DNA of 64,000 bases from Colletotrichum lupini. Taxonomy: Eukaryota > Ascomycota > Sordariomycetes > Glomerellales > Glomerellaceae. The translations under genes were made by a program, and so were the position numbers. Shown piece by piece: positions 1-11,260 of this stretch. The stretch's first letter is position 1; each line of letters begins with the position of its first letter. The notes beneath the pieces were generated by a model. It did not search any database and was not told where the DNA came from. It was given only the letters and a program-made list of their open reading frames with translations. Location: contig NC_064679.1 in the NCBI RefSeq assembly GCF_023278565.1, positions 1,054,001 to 1,118,000 of the forward strand, written 5' to 3'.

Positions 1-1090
1 CCAACGAGGCCGGATGCCTAGATTCAGTTGTGAGCTTCGGTCTCATGTCGCAGTGTTGTCCAATCACTACTTACACCAACGACGGCAACTGTTTTGATGG
101 ACATTTTGAATAGTATTTGATACTGATCGACGAATAGAGCGCAACAAAAACCCGAGAGAGCGAAGATTTCGCATGCAAGGCACCAGATCTAGCTATTTAT
201 ACGTGAAGATAGAGCTAACAAACAAGGGGATTTCTGCCCCTCCAACCCCTCCATCCCCGTCATGAACTCTAAGGTTTGCGCCATCTGGCATGCCAGTTCT
301 GGTTCCGCGGAGTGCAACCCTACGCGGGGGCTCTATATTCAAGCTTCCCCGAACACAAAAAATAGTGACACTTTCGCAGCGATACCCACGCAGTTGCCCT
401 TGCATCATTTTAGATCGACGATATGCCGCTGGTGGCCCTGGCAGAGCCTGGCAAGGTGGCATGAGACCCCATATAGTCCTTGTTTATGGGTCGAAGCCCG
501 GGTGTCCTTGCCGGGTAGCAATGGCGAGTCAGGGCACGCGGCTCCCACTTTGTGCAACCTGTTATCTAGACGGCTCCCACTCCTCACTTTCCACCGTCCA
601 TCGATACGGAGTAGGTTCTTGAATAACTTGGCACACACTTCCATAGCCCTCGGTTTCTCCAGGCGGTTCCTTCGCCATCGGGACTGGCCGTCTGCGGTAC
701 CTGACGGCAGCACCGTGACAGGGGGTTTCCGACATTCCGCACCTGGATATGCTTGAAGATAAACTGCCGCAGCTGCGAGCCGAACATGGGTCACGGCTGC
801 GGCCCGGAAAGAGATTTAGCTCCGTGGAGTCCATTACTACTGTGACGTAGCTGGCAGTCGCACTGCCGGCCCATCTCACGAGATCTTTCGTCTCTTCAAC
901 TTGACAGCTTTGAGAACAGGACTCAATTGGGCTTGAGCCACCTATATCAAAAAGTGGCAATCTCGTCGTCTAGAAACCCCATGACCAAATCACATTACTC
1001 GTAGATCAGGTATCGGAAATGAGTGATGGTATCTCTGTATAACTTTTTGCATGTAACTAATCATATGTACAACACAGCCAAGGAGGCATC
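1..1090. other. intergenic, no supported gene
   Basis: Several overlapping open frames occur here on both strands (for example around 193-960). None shows a recognisable domain, signal peptide or splice pattern, and they overlap one another in conflicting frames, so none is called. Part of it is the 3' flank of the transporter gene that ends at 1091. Confidence 0.6.
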
Positions 1091-2656
1091 TCAAACCGCC
1101 TTGTTCAGCTTCCAGCCACCAGCAAACCCGCGCGAAATGCAAATCGTGACACCGCTAGCCGCAAGGCAACATCCCGACCAGATCCAACCGCTCAAATATC
1201 CATGCGACCTGGACAGCGCACCAGCAATGGGCGATCCGAACAGGAGTGCCACCGACATGACAGTAAATGCCATGCCAAATCTGGTGCCCATGTAACTTTT
1301 GTCAGCTGTAAGCTTGACGAACGTAGTCGGCTGCAAGCCGAAGAATGTTCCGCTGAAGAAGCCATACACCATAGTGACGGCAATGAGTGAAGCCTGGCTG
1401 TTCGTCGCCGCGAAGCAGAAGGCGGCAATCGACATGACGAAGACGGCGCTAGCAATCATGTTCATGATGCCAATGTAGGGTGCAAAGAAGTTGGGGATGA
1501 TGCGCCCAACAATAGAGGCGCCGTTGAGCATCGAGAGGAGGTAGAGCGCGACATTCTCGCTGGCCATGTGGTTCTCGAGGGCGTAGCTCTGCACATAGAC
1601 GTACGGCGTGTACATGCCCAGGAAGAGCAGACAGCAGGCGCCGAGGAAGAGAAGGAACGGGAGGTCGTGGAAGACGGACTTGTCGACGAGCGGTCGCCGC
1701 TTGAGAGGGATCTTGAGCTTCGATGTCTTGATGACGAGGTTGGCTACGCCGAGCGTCACAAGCGCGATGAGCGCGAAGACGAGGACTGTCCATCGGAAGC
1801 CGATCTTAGGTTGGATTGCTCGGAACATTGCTGGTAGGACGAGACTGCGCACAATGTTAGTCGACTCTAGGCTGTAGGCTCTCGCTCAAAGCGACACTTA
1901 CCCCCCAACACCGCTACCGTTGGCCGCGATGCCATTGGCAAGCGCGAGCCTAGTAGAGAACCATTGCGATGGGAGTGCGACGCCTAGCGTAGACAGACAT
2001 CCGGTTCCCAGGCCGATGATGAGACCCTGGCAGAGTAGGAACTGCCACAGGTTCTGGCAGAAGGCTTGGAGGATAAGCCCGATCAGCACCAGGATAGATC
2101 CTACTACCACCAGCAGGTATCGTGAGTAGCCCAGGTCGTAAATTGGGCCGATGATGAAACCCAAGAAGACCATAAGGAAGTTCTGCAGGGAACCAATTGT
2201 CGAGATCTCAAAGGCAGTGTTGTTTTTCAGGAGATCAGACTGGTAGTAGGCCTGAAAGGCGCCGAAGCTCGAGATGAGACCTGGAACGATACCCGGTCAG
2301 CGAACCACATTCCAAGAGGAGGTTGTCCCATGTTGGCGTTGCTGCTGTAACAACATCTCACGATGGTTGCATCGCGTAAAACGCGAGCCCAAAGATCGAT
2401 CTTGCTTACCCCATGTGTTAAAGTAGATGAAGAAAGACCCAAGGATGTGGAGCCATGCTTGCAAACCACCGTCTGGAGGTCCAGCAGGGGTTGTTGTTGA
2501 CTTCTCTGCAGTAGGTGATGCTTGAGACGATGATGTCGGAGGGCTGTCGTTACTGCTTGTGTTGTCTGTCGCAATAACGGAGGTATCTATCGCGGCCTCG
2601 CGTGTGCTGGCGTCCTTCTCCTGGTCCCTTGGACTCTCATTCGAAGTTGAAGCCAT
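1091..2656 (-). CDS. MFS transporter, monocarboxylate-permease (MCT) type
   Basis: Plasma-membrane facilitator of the fungal monocarboxylate transporter-like branch of the MFS; substrate unknown. Three exons were read by eye: 2656-2410, 2280-1902 and 1844-1091. The introns (129 and 57 nt) have GTAAG donors and CAG acceptors, and the second has a CTAAC branch site. Exon lengths sum to 1380 nt, giving 459 aa, which is normal for the family. A Ser/Thr-rich cytosolic N-terminus leads into PDGGLQAWLHILGSF, the hallmark entry to TM1 in fungal MCT-like proteins. Hydrophobic segments continue through all three exons, consistent with 12 TM helices. It is divergently arranged with the rvt gene across about 2.2 kb. 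Family assignment is confident. The transported acid cannot be told from sequence. Confidence 0.88.
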
Positions 2657-4859
2657 GGTCGACTGAGCAAATCATCCGAACCCAGATCCGTCCTATGTTA
2701 GCGGCTCAGGGCGGGATGCCAAAGTCTATCCCGGCTTCAAATGATCTGAAAGATTGCGATAACCGCCTTATCAGTGCGCCAATGCGACAAAGTAGAGAAC
2801 GAAAGAAAGTTTAAGTGATTGAAAGGGGGTGTGTGAGTTAGCATCAATTGGACAATGCAGGGTCTCAGTCGAGAAACGCGGTTCGGCTGTAGGCAAAATA
2901 CTCCCGAGCCACGTCTTCTTACGCTCATCTAAGCAAAAAATTGCGTTGTCAAAGGCCCCTTTTTTCATGGGTTGTGGGGAAATTTTTTGCCTTGGAATTT
3001 TTCTTCTTATTCAATCGACTGACAAGATGAGCCGATGGTCTTGTATTGATTCAACCCACTTCCCTGTTCTCAATGCAACCCTTTATTGTTGATGTGATCG
3101 GGTCCCCCGACAGTACCCGCTCCGCACCGCGGCACCTGCAGGAGATCGCATCTACAATATTAGATGTGGCGCCTCGGTATGGCATCGGAACAAAACCGTC
3201 TCGAATTCTTCCTTGGGAATGAATAATCTTCAAGTTAACAACAGGTGCCCTAGGTGTTAGGTTCTACCAAACTTGCACTCCGTATTAATCAACAGCATCG
3301 CTTGAAACGGCATCTATGAGACTCAACTCACTCCTCCCATCTTCTCTCAGATGGATGGCCAACAACATTGAGAATGTGCTGGCGAAAGCGAGACCTCGGC
3401 CGGTGCCCGGGAAGGATCATCAGAGGTGCGGAATTCAAACCGGCGACAGCGCCAGTTTAGGCAGGCTAGCTCACTGATCTGCCGCGCGCGTCGGGTCGCC
3501 ACTGGGGCAGAGTCCAGGGTTATGCTGGCCAGAATGCAACGGGTTTGACAACCTGCCAAAATGGGCTGACAACCCATCCACAGATCCAGCGGGATAGTTT
3601 TGCCCATTTCGGGTCAGAAACTGGGGCCGGATCTGACCATGTTTCGGCCGTTCTCCATTGACCATTGGTCGTGCGTTTTCGGCACTGGCCGTTGACTGCT
3701 CGAGATTGTCGTAACCAAATTGAGATGGTAGTGAAGAAATGACGTACAGTCATCACTATCCGTCGTGTTGTTTAGGTTCAAAGTAACCGTGGTTGCCATG
3801 GAAGCTGGGCCAAATAACACCTTTTCTGAAAGTGCTCTGCTCAGCCCTGCCTTACCGTCATTTCCATTCATCAAATTTGATTTAACAATAGGAAGACGAC
3901 CAGAGCAAGTCAACCAAAGGCTTTCAGAAAAAATCAATAGGGGAGGAGGGACTGGTAATGGCTGTTCTGACTAGGGTGTCTATTGCACGGACGCGACGAC
4001 CCGAGGGTTCATATTAAGGAGGATGAGCACTTGACGCGCCCATTCCAAGAACTCAATCTTGCGCACTAAAACAAGAACTGGCGGCAATATTTGACGATCG
4101 CAACGGCTATCCATCATCATCATATCTTGATATGTCACAATGCAAGCGCATCATTAGATTTGCCGGAAACTCTTGTTTAGTGGCGCTACGCATAGAATGC
4201 AGATTGACTGGGCACTTCGAGAGGACTCTTGATGGAATGAATTCGGTCTAGAATAATTATTCCCCAAAATTCCTCGCCAGTGAGATAATGAGCGCAAAGC
4301 GACCTGTCATCGTTCATGGTCGAGAAGCTTCTAGAATTCTCAACCTCATTGTGCTTACGCCCTAAGCTTGATCTGGATTCTATGGCAACTACACTCTCCT
4401 TGGCGACAAGGTTCCGCGACCTGAAATACCTCGTGTTGCTACTAGAAAGGAATGTTCCAGTAGAAAGAGAAAGGATTTACGCTGTATGGTTGGACGCCCT
4501 CAAGAGTTCATGCGTAGTCAATTGCTAGGTTAGCAAACATGTTCAAGTTGAGATGACAGTCAAAGGGCGTCGCTTAAGCAGGCACCAACGTCTTACAACT
4601 TCTGTAGGCTTCTCCAGCGGCTTGGTTCGCTCTAAGGGCGGGGAACTAAGATCACATCATTACGATTATCACTCAACAGATGTTTTGGAAGAACAGCTGG
4701 CAAGTGTAAATAACAGGCCCTCAGGATGGTCCGCGGATACACATAAGTAAGTGAGTTTATCATGGATCCGAGAGTTCGGGAAACAAATGAACAAGGAATT
4801 ATTATCATTTAGCAAAGACACAACCTTCCAATCTTCACGACTTTCAGAATCATTATACA
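2657..4859. other. divergent intergenic region between transporter and rvt
   Basis: 2.2 kb without a supported gene. It must hold the promoters of both flanking genes. Short open frames are present but look random. A tRNA-like B-box motif on the minus strand near 3430 is described under findings. Confidence 0.5.
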
Positions 4860-7739
4860 ATGTCTTCAACATCAGTTTTATCGAAGACGCTTCAGTCCAT
4901 CACCAGTACTAAGATTCGCGAGTTGGAGAAGCAACGAACTCAGTACGAAAACCGCAAGGCCAAAATCCTCCAAGAGGCCGAAGAACACATCAACCAGGGC
5001 GACCGTATCAGCTGCTTGCTTCGAGGGGTCAAGGAACTTTACGCAAAAGGACGCGACGACAATCCTAGCATCGACAATATCGACAACTTGCTGGCTCAGT
5101 CCAAATATGACACGTCAGTGCCTCCGTCAATGTTGCAGTCATCCGAGGACCTGTTGAGGTCTAAGCTTGACGTACAAAGCCATAAGCTTAGCATGGCTCA
5201 CTTGTACTCCCGACTTGTTACCGAGTGGATCAATCCTGGAAGTCCCATGGAGGATTCCGACGCCGCCAAATTGTCAAAGGAGGACTCCTCTTTCGAGGTC
5301 ATCGACCAGGAACAAGAGCGTCTTCAGAACCTCCGTAACCAGTTCGAGAAGGTGGTGTTCACACCATTGGAGACTGACGAGTCGGAGATCAATGCATATC
5401 TGGCAAGTCTCTTCAAGACGAGGGAGAGTGAAAGGGCGCTTGAGGACGTACGGCAACGGACCGCGCGAGCGAGCGAGGACTTTCTCAAGAGACGGAACCC
5501 GTTCACCACTACCACGCTGAAGATGTGCATTGCCAGCCTCCTCCAGCAGGATCTCTTAAGCGATGAGAAACAGGCTATCTTACGCGAGTTCGAGTCCAAC
5601 AATGTTGTTCTACGGGAGATCGCGGACGTCCTTAACACAAGGTTCGTCGATTTCGAGAACTGGGAGTGGGACGCCGGCGAGGATGGAGTATCGTACGTTC
5701 CGCGCCAGCAAGCCAACGGCAAGTACCGCATCTGGATGGACGAAGATGTACTGCAGGCTATCTTCATTCACTGGGTCGGTATCAACAGCTGCGTGAGCTT
5801 GAAGCGGACCCTCACAGACCTTGTTTCTCTGGACGGGACCGACCAAGTCTGGAGGTGGCACGCTGAGCCATCCATGACTGAGAGGCAGATCCAGCGGCGA
5901 GCCTATTATCTCAGCGAACTTCCCACCCTGGTTCTTGATGAATCCTCGCATTCAGCAACAACGAGATGGCCTAGGGGAGGTACCAGGGGGCGCGGAAGAG
6001 GTGGAAGGGGAGCATCTTTCCGGACTACCCAACGTCGACCTGCAATCTCTGATGATACGGTTGCAGGTCTTCGCAGGAAGAATTTCATTGACCACTTTTG
6101 CCTCGCCGCCCTGCCGAGCCAGGTAAACACGCTCAACGAGGAGATGTACGCCGATGGAAGAATGTCAGAAGAGGAGGACGACGATGATGTTTCCTCGTCT
6201 GAATGGGGAAAGGCCAAGAAACCGGTCCTGAACATCAAGCAACTTCTTTTGCGCACGCTTGCAACTGAGACGATGCTTCATCAAGCGCTTGATGGCACAG
6301 CTGCCGCGTTGCAGTCTGATCTCAAGTGGTTCGGGGCCGGCCTGTCCCACACGTCAATCTTTGCCGTCCTCCGCTTCTTTGGGTTCCCGGAGAACATGCT
6401 TGCGTTCTACCGGAAGGTTCTTGAGATGCCGGTGAACCTAGGCTCCATTTCGTCTTCCGAGTCAGAGTCCACATCAAACGCACCGCGCATCAGGCGCAGG
6501 GGTATGCCGATGAGTCGATCGCCAGCAAAACTCATCGGCGAGTTGGTCTTGTTCGTGATGGACTTTGCCGTCAACCAAGAGACAGGGCTACAACTATACC
6601 GCCTGCATGACGACCTTTGGGTTGCAGGTAGTCCTGCGGACACTGCTAGGGCATGGGCTACCATGCAGCACTTCGCCAAGGTTATGGGGTTGGAGTTCAA
6701 CATGAAGAAGACTGGCTCGGTGTACTTGACCAATGAAGGAGTTCCTCGAGATGAAGCTCTTGATGAGCAGTTGCCTAAGGGTCCTGTCAGCATCGGCCAC
6801 CTCGTGCTCGACCCTAAGGCTGGAAAGTGGACCATCGACCAGGCGAACGTCGCGGAGCACGTGAAGCAGCTTCAGAAACAACTCGCCGAGTGTCGAAGCA
6901 TCCTCGACTGGGTACGCACATGGAACAGCTGCATCGGCCGCTTTTTCGGTCAGGCGTTTGGAGAGCCGGCCTATTGCTTGGGCAGGGAGCACGTTGAGAG
7001 CGTCTTACGAACCTACCAGAAGATGCAGCACGACATTTTTGCGCCATATTTAGCTGGCACCGGCGACGAGTCGATTGCCGGCGCGGCGAACAGCCAACTC
7101 AGTGCAGTTCACTACATCAAGTCCAAGATCGAGCAGCGTTTTGGTGTCTCGGATGTGTTGGACGCCTTCATCTTCTTTCCCGACCAACTAGGTGGCTTGG
7201 GACTCCAAAACCAGTTCATACCATTTCTTAAGGTCCAGAAACACCTGTGTGGAACAGGGGTATCACCAGAAGAGATGATTCAGAGCTTTTTCGATCGAGA
7301 ACGCAATGACTACGAGGACAAGAAGAGCACATTCATGTCAAACAAGGCCACTGAGGCGCGTGAGCTAGGGGATGAGCCCCTCAGCCGATTCGACGCGCAA
7401 TTCCTCAGCCCAGAGGACTTGGAGACGTTCTTCACCTACGATGAATTCACCAAAAACAGAAGTACCACGAGCAGTCACTTGAAAGAACTCTACGAGCGTG
7501 TTCAGGGAACCCCAGCCGTGCTCGGCCCCAAGGCTGACCGGCAAGTTTATCAGGCATTGGGGGACTTGCCCATCCAATCGGCCAATTTACGGTCTGAGCT
7601 GAGATGGGTGGTCCAGATGTATCATCAGGAGGCGAAAGAGCGATTCGATGGTCTTAGGCTCATTGAGGAGCGATTCTTGCCGCTGGGTGTCGTTGACATG
7701 ATGAGGCAGAAGGCCGTGAGATGGGGTTTGGTTCTTTAA
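4860..7739 (+). CDS. rvt: rvt: cellular reverse-transcriptase-related protein
   Basis: A single uninterrupted 959-aa frame resembling the single-copy, non-mobile rvt genes of fungi (Gladyshev and Arkhipova). From known family work, rvt proteins are RT-like, multimerise through an N-terminal coiled coil and polymerise nucleotides in vitro; their cellular role is unsettled. Seen here: a Glu/Lys-rich, coiled-coil-like N-terminus (about 10-140); the motif 1-2 region around residues 285-315 with GKYRIWMDEDV; a long insertion with an Arg/Gly-rich run (369-385) and an acidic run (437-443), matching the rvt-specific loop between motifs 2 and 3; catalytic Asp487 in SDLKWFG; RGMPMSR and GELVLFVMD (547-570); and the catalytic pair Asp584-Asp585 in LHDDLW. 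No LTRs, target duplications or endonuclease domain flank it. All three catalytic Asp are present and there is no sign of RIP, so the gene looks functional. Confidence 0.85.
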   Translation: MSSTSVLSKTLQSITSTKIRELEKQRTQYENRKAKILQEAEEHINQGDRISCLLRGVKELYAKGRDDNPSIDNIDNLLAQSKYDTSVPPSMLQSSEDLLRSKLDVQSHKLSMAHLYSRLVTEWINPGSPMEDSDAAKLSKEDSSFEVIDQEQERLQNLRNQFEKVVFTPLETDESEINAYLASLFKTRESERALEDVRQRTARASEDFLKRRNPFTTTTLKMCIASLLQQDLLSDEKQAILREFESNNVVLREIADVLNTRFVDFENWEWDAGEDGVSYVPRQQANGKYRIWMDEDVLQAIFIHWVGINSCVSLKRTLTDLVSLDGTDQVWRWHAEPSMTERQIQRRAYYLSELPTLVLDESSHSATTRWPRGGTRGRGRGGRGASFRTTQRRPAISDDTVAGLRRKNFIDHFCLAALPSQVNTLNEEMYADGRMSEEEDDDDVSSSEWGKAKKPVLNIKQLLLRTLATETMLHQALDGTAAALQSDLKWFGAGLSHTSIFAVLRFFGFPENMLAFYRKVLEMPVNLGSISSSESESTSNAPRIRRRGMPMSRSPAKLIGELVLFVMDFAVNQETGLQLYRLHDDLWVAGSPADTARAWATMQHFAKVMGLEFNMKKTGSVYLTNEGVPRDEALDEQLPKGPVSIGHLVLDPKAGKWTIDQANVAEHVKQLQKQLAECRSILDWVRTWNSCIGRFFGQAFGEPAYCLGREHVESVLRTYQKMQHDIFAPYLAGTGDESIAGAANSQLSAVHYIKSKIEQRFGVSDVLDAFIFFPDQLGGLGLQNQFIPFLKVQKHLCGTGVSPEEMIQSFFDRERNDYEDKKSTFMSNKATEARELGDEPLSRFDAQFLSPEDLETFFTYDEFTKNRSTTSSHLKELYERVQGTPAVLGPKADRQVYQALGDLPIQSANLRSELRWVVQMYHQEAKERFDGLRLIEERFLPLGVVDMMRQKAVRWGLVL

Positions 7740-8800
7740 CATACTGTGCACAGAAGTAGTCAATGAGGCATAGATGGCGTAAAATCCGTGTTACAGTATA
7801 CTGTGATTTGCATCGCGTGCATCGGGCTTTTTGACTGCTAGTCTCACGAATATTTGAACTCGCCTAGCTGAGTATATTTACAAACGTCTTCAATGTTCGC
7901 CCTTGACCTCAATATCGACTATCAAATGGACCAATAACTTTGCGAGTCTCGCCTTCGGCTTTTATTAGTAGTGAATGTGGTATTGTGTGGCCTCAAACAA
8001 CACTAAGCCCACATACGACTAAGATGACGAAATTGTATGAGTATGCAGTGATTCAGGAGCCTTACTGAACTTGTATATAAGTCACTAGCTATTCTTCAAC
8101 GAGGAGTTGGACTCCTCATTTTACACCACTACTCAGGTTGAGCAAATCCCACTACAGACGCAATCATTACAAGCGAGAACGAGAATCAATTCCGGCCAAG
8201 TCAACGCATTTACGTATACTTGATTCAAGTAAATCGCAACACAACAGATCATGTGCAAGCCAAAGCACATCACAACTCCATACATGGACGGGCCATTGCT
8301 TCCGGCGGCAGAAGACCGACATCGGCGACAGCGCCTACGCGCCAGAGGGCCCAGCAATATTCGCCCGCCTAGATCAGTTTGATAGTTTCAACTGCCTTGG
8401 AACAAGAGTGCCGTTGAAGAGGGGAGCGGGTCAGAATGGGAGAAGCCCGTAGCAATGGACCTTTCATACTCCGGTATTGGCGATGTTGCGAAGTAAGAGT
8501 GATCAATTCGGGGATTGAAATCTTTCAGGTCGCATCCCTCTAATATGGTAGCGGGATCCCCCTTTCAATTAGACACATTCTGAAGTTCATAATAGAAGTC
8601 GAAATTGAGCGGCAACTCGCTGACTCTGCTTACTTCATGTCAGTGACATTGCCATTTGCGGGGTGTATCATAGACGTATTTCATCAAGACCGGTGGATCA
8701 CATGGGTTCCATCACTACAATCGTTCAGGCTAGTAAGTTTGACATATTATTATTGACTTCTGTGCAAGCTAGTAGTCACATTGTCGACCTATTGTTCTAT
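7740..8800. other. intergenic between rvt and phytase 3' end
   Basis: About 1.06 kb between convergent genes. Open frames at 8133-8452 overlap on both strands without domain signatures. I see nothing else in it. Confidence 0.5.
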
Positions 8801-9383
8801 TTACTTCCTTGGGTCCCAATTAGCATCAACATTATCAAGGAGGTTCATAGCCTTGATCACATCGGCCCCCAGAATCTTCTCCAGGCTTACTAGCTTAAAG
8901 CTAGCTTCGGTACTGGTACTACCGTCAGGCAGTTGATTGGCATCATCGTGAGTAACGAATAATCCGTGAGGGAAGTCCTTTCCAAGATGTGTCCCGACCG
9001 CGGTGATGCCATCGGTATTCGAAACCGCATCAATCTGTCCATCCGACGACTTGGGAATTGTGAAAGTTGTCACATAGTAGTGTGGATCGGCTCGAGTATA
9101 CACGTTGTAAGAACTGACGCCCTGATTAGACACGAGGATGTATCCTTGATCAGGTTTTACGCCGTAGACGAGGGTAACGCCCTCCACGTCGGCGAAGGTC
9201 TGGCCGTCGCCTACAAAGGCAATTTGAATGGCATCATCTTCGGAAGAATCGGGCTCGGCACCATAACGCCACAGGGCAGAGGGCTCTTCGCCGAGGAAGA
9301 TCCAGCCATTCTCCTCGTCCGTTACACATCCCTCAACCTGGCCGCCTGAACCCCCTGTAAAGTCACGAACGAGAGTGGTCTGG
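8801..9383 (-). pseudogene. 3-phytase (beta-propeller), 3' part cut off by element A
   Basis: C-terminal part of the phytase whose 5' part lies at 16963-18761. The frame reads without stops from the element border to a TAA at 8803-8801. It encodes typical beta-propeller phytase blocks: GGQVEGCVTDEENGW, GEEPSALWRYGAEPD, DGQTFADVEGVTLVYG and SNQGVSSYNVY. The first five bases (9383-9379) are one copy of the target duplication. Joining 16963 directly to 9378 keeps the frame and gives a 2265-nt coding sequence (754 aa). This part has lost its promoter and start and is presumably silent. Confidence 0.9.
9379..9383. repeat. target-site duplication of element A, left copy
   Basis: TCTGG directly outside the TG of the left LTR; it matches TCTGG at 16963-16967 exactly. 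Confidence 0.95.
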
Positions 9384-9560
9384 TGTCACGAGTTATGGCA
9401 CGCAGCAATGGGCATACGGAGTATAGTAAAAGTGGCTTAACTATTAAAGTAGAAATAGACAAAAGGAGAAGGTCTATATATACGATATCTAAGATAGACA
9501 CGTGATTTAGCACGTAACGGGCACTTTATAAGGTATAATTACTATCCCTATTACGTAATA
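9384..9560 (-). repeat. 3' LTR of element A
   Basis: 177 bp, aligning along its length with 16786-16962. The outer part is nearly free of RIP changes (TGTCACGAGTTATGGCACG is intact). From about 9515 inward it becomes mutated and ends TAATA where the other LTR has TAACA. Confidence 0.93.
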
Positions 9561-10039
9561 TACCCCCTAATTACTACCGCTAGGGAGCTATTATGCCTAA
9601 AATAGAATCTCTAAATACCCTTATAAAGGCCTAATTTAGTTAAATATAAATAAAGGAAAATTAAGCATAAGGGATATGCGTTTTTTAAGCCGCGTTTATT
9701 ATAAATATATCCCTTTATCTAAAGTAAATAGAATCCTAACCTAGAATAGCGCGTATTCTACTACTTCTAGTATATAAATTACTAAGGGCGAGGCTACCTA
9801 GCCGCTTTATATATATCTAAATTCTTACGGCGTCGCTTAGCTATTATTTTTCTTTTTCTTTTTAACCTCTCGTAGTTACTATAAGTACCCCCGTTTATTA
9901 CGCGCGCGTACTTATACCGTTAAATCGTTTATTAATTTTATTTTAAATATAAATATCTAATATATCTAAAAGTAATAATAAGTTTTGTGCAATTTTTATA
10001 ATACCTCTTATATACATATTATATAGTTTACTAAGAGTT

Positions 10040-11260
10040 TAGATAGGTAATAATACTAACGAGCCTCTCTAAATCGTTATCTCCCCCTACGACCTCTTAC
10101 TTACTTATTAGGGCCCGGCTACCGAGCTCTCCCTCCCTAGCTAAGAGGATATCGAGGCTACTAATCGAGATACCGAGGACTTTATTAAGTTCGAGGCTCT
10201 TTTTAGTAGCCGTAATAAGGGCGATAATAAAGTAAATAATAATAATAAGAGCTCTAATAGGCTTTTACCTATCCCCTCTTTAAAGTCTAAGAGTGAGGAT
10301 AAGACTAGTTCGGATAATAAGCCCTCTAAGAAGGGTATATCGTATACTTATTATTTTAAGAATTTATATTTAATATTATTCTAGGGTCTAAAAAACGCAA
10401 GGCTAGCTCTTTTTAAAAGGGCGGTAAGAAGTAGAAGAGAACGCTAAGAGGCTAAGGTACCCCCCGTAATAAATATAGTTCTCTTTACTATTCTAGGCCT
10501 ATTTAATATATACTTAGTCCCTAAGAAGCTTAAGGGAGAGGCTCCTAAGGAATAGGAGATCTAGTACCTACCCTATTTTAAAGTAGCCCTTTAGTATACT
10601 AATACTAAGGATAGTAGTCGTTATTTTATAAGAAGTAGTAGCTAGTATGCGCACTATTTTAACGGCTATTTAGCTAAAGGGTATATTAATATACTAGTCG
10701 TCTTGCGGCTAATAGCCTAGGCCCTTACCGAGGCTATTATAAATAGCGCTCCCTTTTTTATAAGTATATTATCCTTTTCTATCGTTAAGAAGCGCACTTT
10801 TAACTATAGTTTTAGTAAGATATTACTAAGCTCCGTAGTATCGTCCGCTAGATATATAATAACTAGAGGATATACGAGAACTATATTAGCTTTTATATAA
10901 AGGACTTCCTTAACGCGCGCCCCCGGTCCTCTTTTACGCTTATTATAGTCGTTTATAACTAACCTCCTATTGCGCCGCCCGCTTCTATACCCTAAGTCGT
11001 TAACTTAATAATCGTTCCGGCTCCCGCGCCCTCCGCTACTCCTATTACTCTTAACTTTATAAACTTCGAGGTACGTAAGACGCGTTTTTTAGCGCGCGTA
11101 CTAACCCTCCTTTTTAACGACGCTATACTCTTAGTAATTACGTACTTCGTAAACTAGGAGTTTAAATAATAAGCGCAAGCCCGGGTCTTATTTTTATATA
11201 CGTATACCCTGCGGGGTAAGGTTATTTTATTTATTTTAGGCCTCTAGGCCGCACTCTAAG
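10040..11260 (+). pseudogene. unrecognised ORF-like segment antisense to pol in element A
   Basis: Between the RNase H end and the 3' LTR, the strand opposite to pol carries a long ORF-like stretch in which most stops are TAA/TAG, as expected from RIP of CAA, CAG or TGG codons. The start reads as an acidic, hydrophilic segment (EDIEATNRDTEDFIKFEALF), followed by an Asn/Lys/Ser-rich linker (NNNNKSSN), then mixed and later Pro/Ala-rich segments. A frame change is needed near 10920. I do not recognise the protein. The inverted copy C holds the same segment at about 57460-58690. It could be an antisense accessory ORF or a captured host fragment. Confidence 0.45.

Noticed and set aside
262..960. 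Overlapping frames of 110-164 codons at the window start
   Set aside because: Conflicting frames on both strands, no signal peptide, domain or splice signals.
4860..7739. The RT-like gene as a retrotransposon
   Set aside because: No LTR, integrase or endonuclease, target duplication or RIP; motif text fits cellular rvt genes.
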